Assembly (NCBI RefSeq): GCF_000185145.2
Contig: NZ_GL833116.1
Coordinates: 312,501-376,500, forward strand
DNA length: 64,000 nucleotides
Reading direction: 5' to 3'
From: Hoylesella oralis ATCC 33269
GTDB taxonomy: Bacteria > Bacteroidota > Bacteroidia > Bacteroidales > Bacteroidaceae
Shown here: positions 60,737-64,000 of the stretch, one piece after another
Position numbering within the stretch: position 1 is the stretch's first letter
Layout: every line of letters starts with the position of its first letter
Translations under genes and position numbers: made by a program
The notes under the pieces: model-generated
What the model was told of the DNA's origin: nothing
The model's database searches: none
What the model saw: the letters and a program-made list of their open reading frames with translations, nothing else

Positions 60737-63049
60737 ATGAGAAAGGCGTTTATACATATTCTTTGGGGAGTACTTATTGTAGCATTGCTTGCCGGAGTGT
60801 TGTCGTTTACTGCGATATGGTTCGGCTGGATTGGCTATATGCCGCCTATCGAAGATTTGCAAAATCCGATCAACAGATTTGCTACGCAAGTGTATTCCGC
60901 TGATGGAAAAGTATTAGGAACTTGGAATATCAACAAAGAAAATCGTATTGTTATACCGTATTCTAAGATTTCTCCGCACCTTGTCCATGCATTGGTCGCT
61001 ACAGAAGATGAACGCTTTTATGAACATTCGGGAATAGATTTCATTGCATTGGGCAGGGCTGTCGTAAAGAGAGGTTTGTTGGGACAAGCCAGTGCTGGTG
61101 GCGGATCGACCATAACGCAGCAATTGGCAAAGCAATTATATTCGGAGAGCGCGAAGACCACATTGGAAAGAATTCTTCAAAAGCCAATCGAATGGGTGAT
61201 TGCTGTAAAACTTGAGCGGAATTATACTAAAGAAGAAATTATCGCTTTGTATTTGAATTACTTCGACTTCCTTCATAATGCAGTAGGAATTAAGACGGCG
61301 GCTAATACCTATTTTAATAAGGAACCGGCTGACTTGACTGTAGAAGAATCTGCTACATTGATAGGACTTTGCAAAAATCCCTCTCTTTTTAACCCTGTAA
61401 GATATCCTGAACGTTGTACAGAGAGGCGTAATGTGGTTCTCATGCAAATGCAAAAAGCCGGATATTTATCTCGTGCAGAATACAATGAATATAGCGATAA
61501 ACCTCTTGTGCTGGACTTTCATCGTACAGATCATAAGGATGGCAGTGCTACTTATTTCCGTGAGTTCTTAAGACAGTACATGATGGCTACAATTCCGGAA
61601 AAGACTAATTATCCTTCATGGAATAAAAATCAATATGTGCTCGATTCCATTGCATGGGCATCAGATCCTCTCTATGGTTGGTGCAATAAGAATTTTAAGA
61701 AAGATGGCAGCCCTTATAATGTTTATACAGACGGTTTGAAGGTCTTTACAACAATAGATTCCCGTATGCAGAAATATGCAGAAGAAGCAGTTTATGGGCA
61801 TGTGGCGAAGTTTCTGCAACCGGCATTTTCGAGAGAAAATCGTAAAAAAGTAAATGCTCCGTTTACAAATTTATTGTCTTCGGCAGAGGTAAATTCTATT
61901 ATGTCTCGTGCTGTGCGACAGAGTGATCGCTATAAAAATTTGAAAGCGTCAGGTGCGACAGATGTCGAAATAAAGAAATCATTTCATACTCCTGTGGATA
62001 TGACTGTCTTTACGTATCATGGAGATATTGATACAACAATGACACCGATAGATTCTATACGTTATTATAAATCGTTTTTACGTGCAGGATTTATGAGTAT
62101 GGATCCTAAAACGGGGTATGTGAAAGCCTACGTTGGGGGACTTGATTACTCTCATTTTATGTATGATATGGTAACGGGAGGGAGACGACAGGTTGGTTCT
62201 ACTATCAAACCATTTTTGTATTCTTTGGCAATGGAAAATGGTTTTTCTCCTTGCGATAAGGCCCCGAATGTACAACATACGTACATGGTGGCCGGCCGTC
62301 CTTGGACACCACGTAATGCAAGTCATAGCAGGTATGGGCAGATGGTTACGTTAAAATGGGGACTTGCACAATCCAATAACTGGATATCGGCATACCTCAT
62401 GAGTAAATTAAATCCGCAGCAATTTGTGAGCTTGTTGCATGATTACGGAATTAACAATCCTGATATATATCCTTCTATGTCGCTTAGTCTTGGGCCTTGT
62501 GAAGTTTCTGTTGCAGAAATGGTAAGTGCATATACTGTTTTTGTAAATCACGGTATTCGTACAGCTCCTATTTATGTTTCTCGCATAGAGGATAATGAGG
62601 GCAATGTTATAGCTTCATTTCAACCAAGAATGAATGAGGTTATTAGTGACGAAAGTGCGAATAAAATGCTTGTTTTGCTGCAGGCTGTCGTTGATGGGGG
62701 TACTGCTGGCAGATTAAGATATAAATATAATATAGAAGGAGAGATAGGTGGTAAGACCGGAACAACAAATAGAAATTCTGATGCTTGGTTCATGGGAATT
62801 ACCCCGGAATTGGTAAGTGGCTGTTGGGTTGGTGGCGAAGATCGAGATATACATTTTGATTCGATGCAAATGGGGCAGGGAGCTACAATGGCACTTCCTA
62901 TTTGGGCGTATTATATGAAAAAGGTGTATAGAGATCATGCTTTAGGATATAATCCTCATGCATCTTTTGGTTTGCCTAAAGATTATGATCCATGTTTAAA
63001 AGGTGAAGATTCTGCGGACGATTTTGGGATAGAAGAAGTATACGAATAA
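60737..63049 (+). CDS. Class A penicillin-binding protein (PBP1A-like)
   Basis: Bifunctional peptidoglycan synthase of 770 residues, anchored by one helix (HILWGVLIVALLAGVLSFTAIWF at about 7-29). The GT51 glycosyltransferase has catalytic Glu90 in TEDERFYEHSGID and the GGSTITQQLAKQL motif. The transpeptidase has SxxK at 488-491 (STIK), SxN at 546-548 (SNN) and KTG at 673-675. It polymerises glycan strands and crosslinks peptides in the periplasm. Length and order are normal. Confidence 0.95.
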   Translation: MRKAFIHILWGVLIVALLAGVLSFTAIWFGWIGYMPPIEDLQNPINRFATQVYSADGKVLGTWNINKENRIVIPYSKISPHLVHALVATEDERFYEHSGIDFIALGRAVVKRGLLGQASAGGGSTITQQLAKQLYSESAKTTLERILQKPIEWVIAVKLERNYTKEEIIALYLNYFDFLHNAVGIKTAANTYFNKEPADLTVEESATLIGLCKNPSLFNPVRYPERCTERRNVVLMQMQKAGYLSRAEYNEYSDKPLVLDFHRTDHKDGSATYFREFLRQYMMATIPEKTNYPSWNKNQYVLDSIAWASDPLYGWCNKNFKKDGSPYNVYTDGLKVFTTIDSRMQKYAEEAVYGHVAKFLQPAFSRENRKKVNAPFTNLLSSAEVNSIMSRAVRQSDRYKNLKASGATDVEIKKSFHTPVDMTVFTYHGDIDTTMTPIDSIRYYKSFLRAGFMSMDPKTGYVKAYVGGLDYSHFMYDMVTGGRRQVGSTIKPFLYSLAMENGFSPCDKAPNVQHTYMVAGRPWTPRNASHSRYGQMVTLKWGLAQSNNWISAYLMSKLNPQQFVSLLHDYGINNPDIYPSMSLSLGPCEVSVAEMVSAYTVFVNHGIRTAPIYVSRIEDNEGNVIASFQPRMNEVISDESANKMLVLLQAVVDGGTAGRLRYKYNIEGEIGGKTGTTNRNSDAWFMGITPELVSGCWVGGEDRDIHFDSMQMGQGATMALPIWAYYMKKVYRDHALGYNPHASFGLPKDYDPCLKGEDSADDFGIEEVYE

Positions 63050-63538
63050 AAGTATAACTTTACACGGTTTATAAGTAATATTCGTGTTCATTTTTCTTTT
63101 TTGGGGATTCTTTTTTTCTTTCTTTTTTCATTTTCTTGTTCAAATATTTGGCGGTTTTATATTTTTGTATTACTTTTGCCGTCGCTTTCCCTCAGATGTG
63201 GGGGTAGTATGTTAGAAAGAGTTCTTTGACTAATTTACATAGGAGACAGAAGAAGTAGTACGAAAAAGCTATCCGTAGCCATGTCTTTTTATTTATTATT
63301 TTGATGTGTTTTATGGATAGGGTAGGAAAATCATTCGACTTTGTCATTTATATCCTTGATTCGGGTTATATTTTGTCATTTGCATATCGTTTGTGATCCA
63401 ATTTGAGCTAACTTATGAGCGTTTTAATACAGACATTTTAGGTATTTGGTGATATTCTTTTAGGTATTTAGGTTTTGCAGTTTATGCTGTTCCTTTTTCC
63501 TTTTTTTGTTTATCCATTTATACCTTAATTAATATTTT
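63050..63538. other. rRNA operon promoter and leader
   Basis: T-rich sequence, the rrn promoter (63147-63178), a boxA-like GTTCTTTGAC at 63221-63230 probably used for antitermination, and AT-rich leader up to the 16S gene. No protein gene is seen. Confidence 0.65.
63147..63178 (+). promoter_or_regulatory. rrn promoter
   Basis: TTTG (63147-63150), 20 bp, TACTTTTG (63171-63178). A second match, TATTTTTG, lies inside at 63160-63167. The leader is about 360 nt. Confidence 0.65.
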
Positions 63539-64000
63539 ACAATGTAGAGTTTGATCCTGGCTCAGGATGAACGCTAGCTACAGGCTTAACACATGCAAGT
63601 CGCGGGGCATCATGGAGGTTGTTTTCAACTTTTGATGGCGACCGGCGCACGGGTGAGTAACGCGTATCCAACCTTCCCATTACTACGGCATACCCCGTTG
63701 AAAGGCGGCCTAATTCCGTATGCAGTCCGAAGCAGTCATCTAATTTGGACGAAAGGTATATTCTATCGGTAATGGATGGGGATGCGTCCGATTAGCCAGC
63801 CGGCGGGGTAACGGCCCACCGGGGCATCGATCGGTAGGGGTTCTGAGAGGAAGGTCCCCCACACTGGAACTGAGACACGGTCCAGACTCCTACGGGAGGC
63901 AGCAGTGAGGAATATTGGTCAATGGGCGTAAGCCTGAACCAGCCAAGTAGCGTGCAGGATGACGGCCCTATGGGTTGTAAACTGCTTTTATGCGGGGATA
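63539..64000 (+). rRNA. rrs: 16S ribosomal RNA, 5' part
   Basis: Begins about 7 nt before AGAGTTTGATCCTGGCTCAG and runs off the right edge after about 460 nt (of about 1500). Conserved blocks: ACACATGCAAGTC, GGCGCACGGGTGAGTAACGC, ACTGAGACACGGTCCAGACT and CTACGGGAGGCAGCAGTGAG. GATGAACGCTAGCTACAGGC is the usual Bacteroidales start. V1-V2 are not identical to any species that I can name from memory. The exact mature 5' end is inferred by comparison with E. coli. Confidence 0.97.

Noticed and set aside
63221..63230. GTTCTTTGAC as a second rrn promoter
   Set aside because: It lacks the TAnnTTTG form and resembles a boxA antitermination site instead.

Overview
The window looks like chromosomal DNA of a Bacteroidales bacterium, plausibly of the Prevotellaceae. 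The evidence is a SusC/SusD outer-membrane pair, many Bacteroidota-type promoters (TTTG, 19-20 bp, TAnnTTTG), lipoproteins with SxC lipoboxes, an Lnb-like (DUF4105) protein, a long SecA with a C-terminal zinc motif, and the 5' part of a 16S rRNA gene at the right edge. No species is assigned. I see no transposase, phage gene, CRISPR array or resistance cassette.

Layout. 1-6.4 kb: a P-loop/CYTH protein, a small lipoprotein, an ABC-F ATPase carrying two repeat-like inserts, and an M13 metallopeptidase. 6.8-13.5 kb: an orphan SusC-SusD-DUF1735/discoidin glycan-uptake trio, followed by a decayed copy of the 3' end of the M13 gene with its terminator, so the trio sits between two copies of the same sequence. 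14-19.8 kb: malic enzyme, a MetA-type homoserine acyltransferase with Glu111 (predicted acetyl-CoA user), a U32 protein and a zinc-ribbon membrane protein. 20-28.6 kb: a six-gene co-directional cluster encoding a vWA-like lipoprotein, a four-helix membrane protein, a tubulin/FtsZ-like protein, an 1156-residue protein with an Hsp70/actin-type ATPase core, a coiled-coil protein and a zinc-ribbon membrane protein. It has one promoter and one terminator and is the best candidate for a poorly described system.

28.7-34.3 kb: a MacA-MacB-type export operon split into permease, ATPase and adaptor without a TolC gene, a MATE exporter with a repeat-derived C-terminal tail, and an unknown membrane protein. 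34.4-43.7 kb: rmuC with a LMW phosphatase, nth-DUF2461-comEC, and secA followed by a coupled ABC ATPase. 43.9-52.2 kb: envelope genes, namely a PafA-like phosphatase that seems to lack its catalytic residues, an Lnb-like protein, a FadL-like barrel, LptC, a CNNM/CorC protein and a PpiD/SurA-like chaperone. 52.5-60.6 kb: an acidic-tailed unknown protein, rarA, a 2-hydroxyacid dehydrogenase, a TRIC-family channel, a lipoprotein MsrB, tRNA-Cys, a FeoB-associated Cys-rich peptide, glyA and pyrBI. 60.7-64 kb: a class A PBP, then the rrn promoter and 16S start.

Themes: envelope biogenesis dominates, mostly in short operons. Several genes (rmuC, nth, rarA, the Lnb-like gene and the unknown gene at 33.5 kb) have start codons only about 4-10 nt past the -7 box, suggesting leaderless or nearly leaderless mRNAs. 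In several cases the longest open frame runs back through the promoter and the true start is further in. All function calls come from reading motifs; no database search was run.
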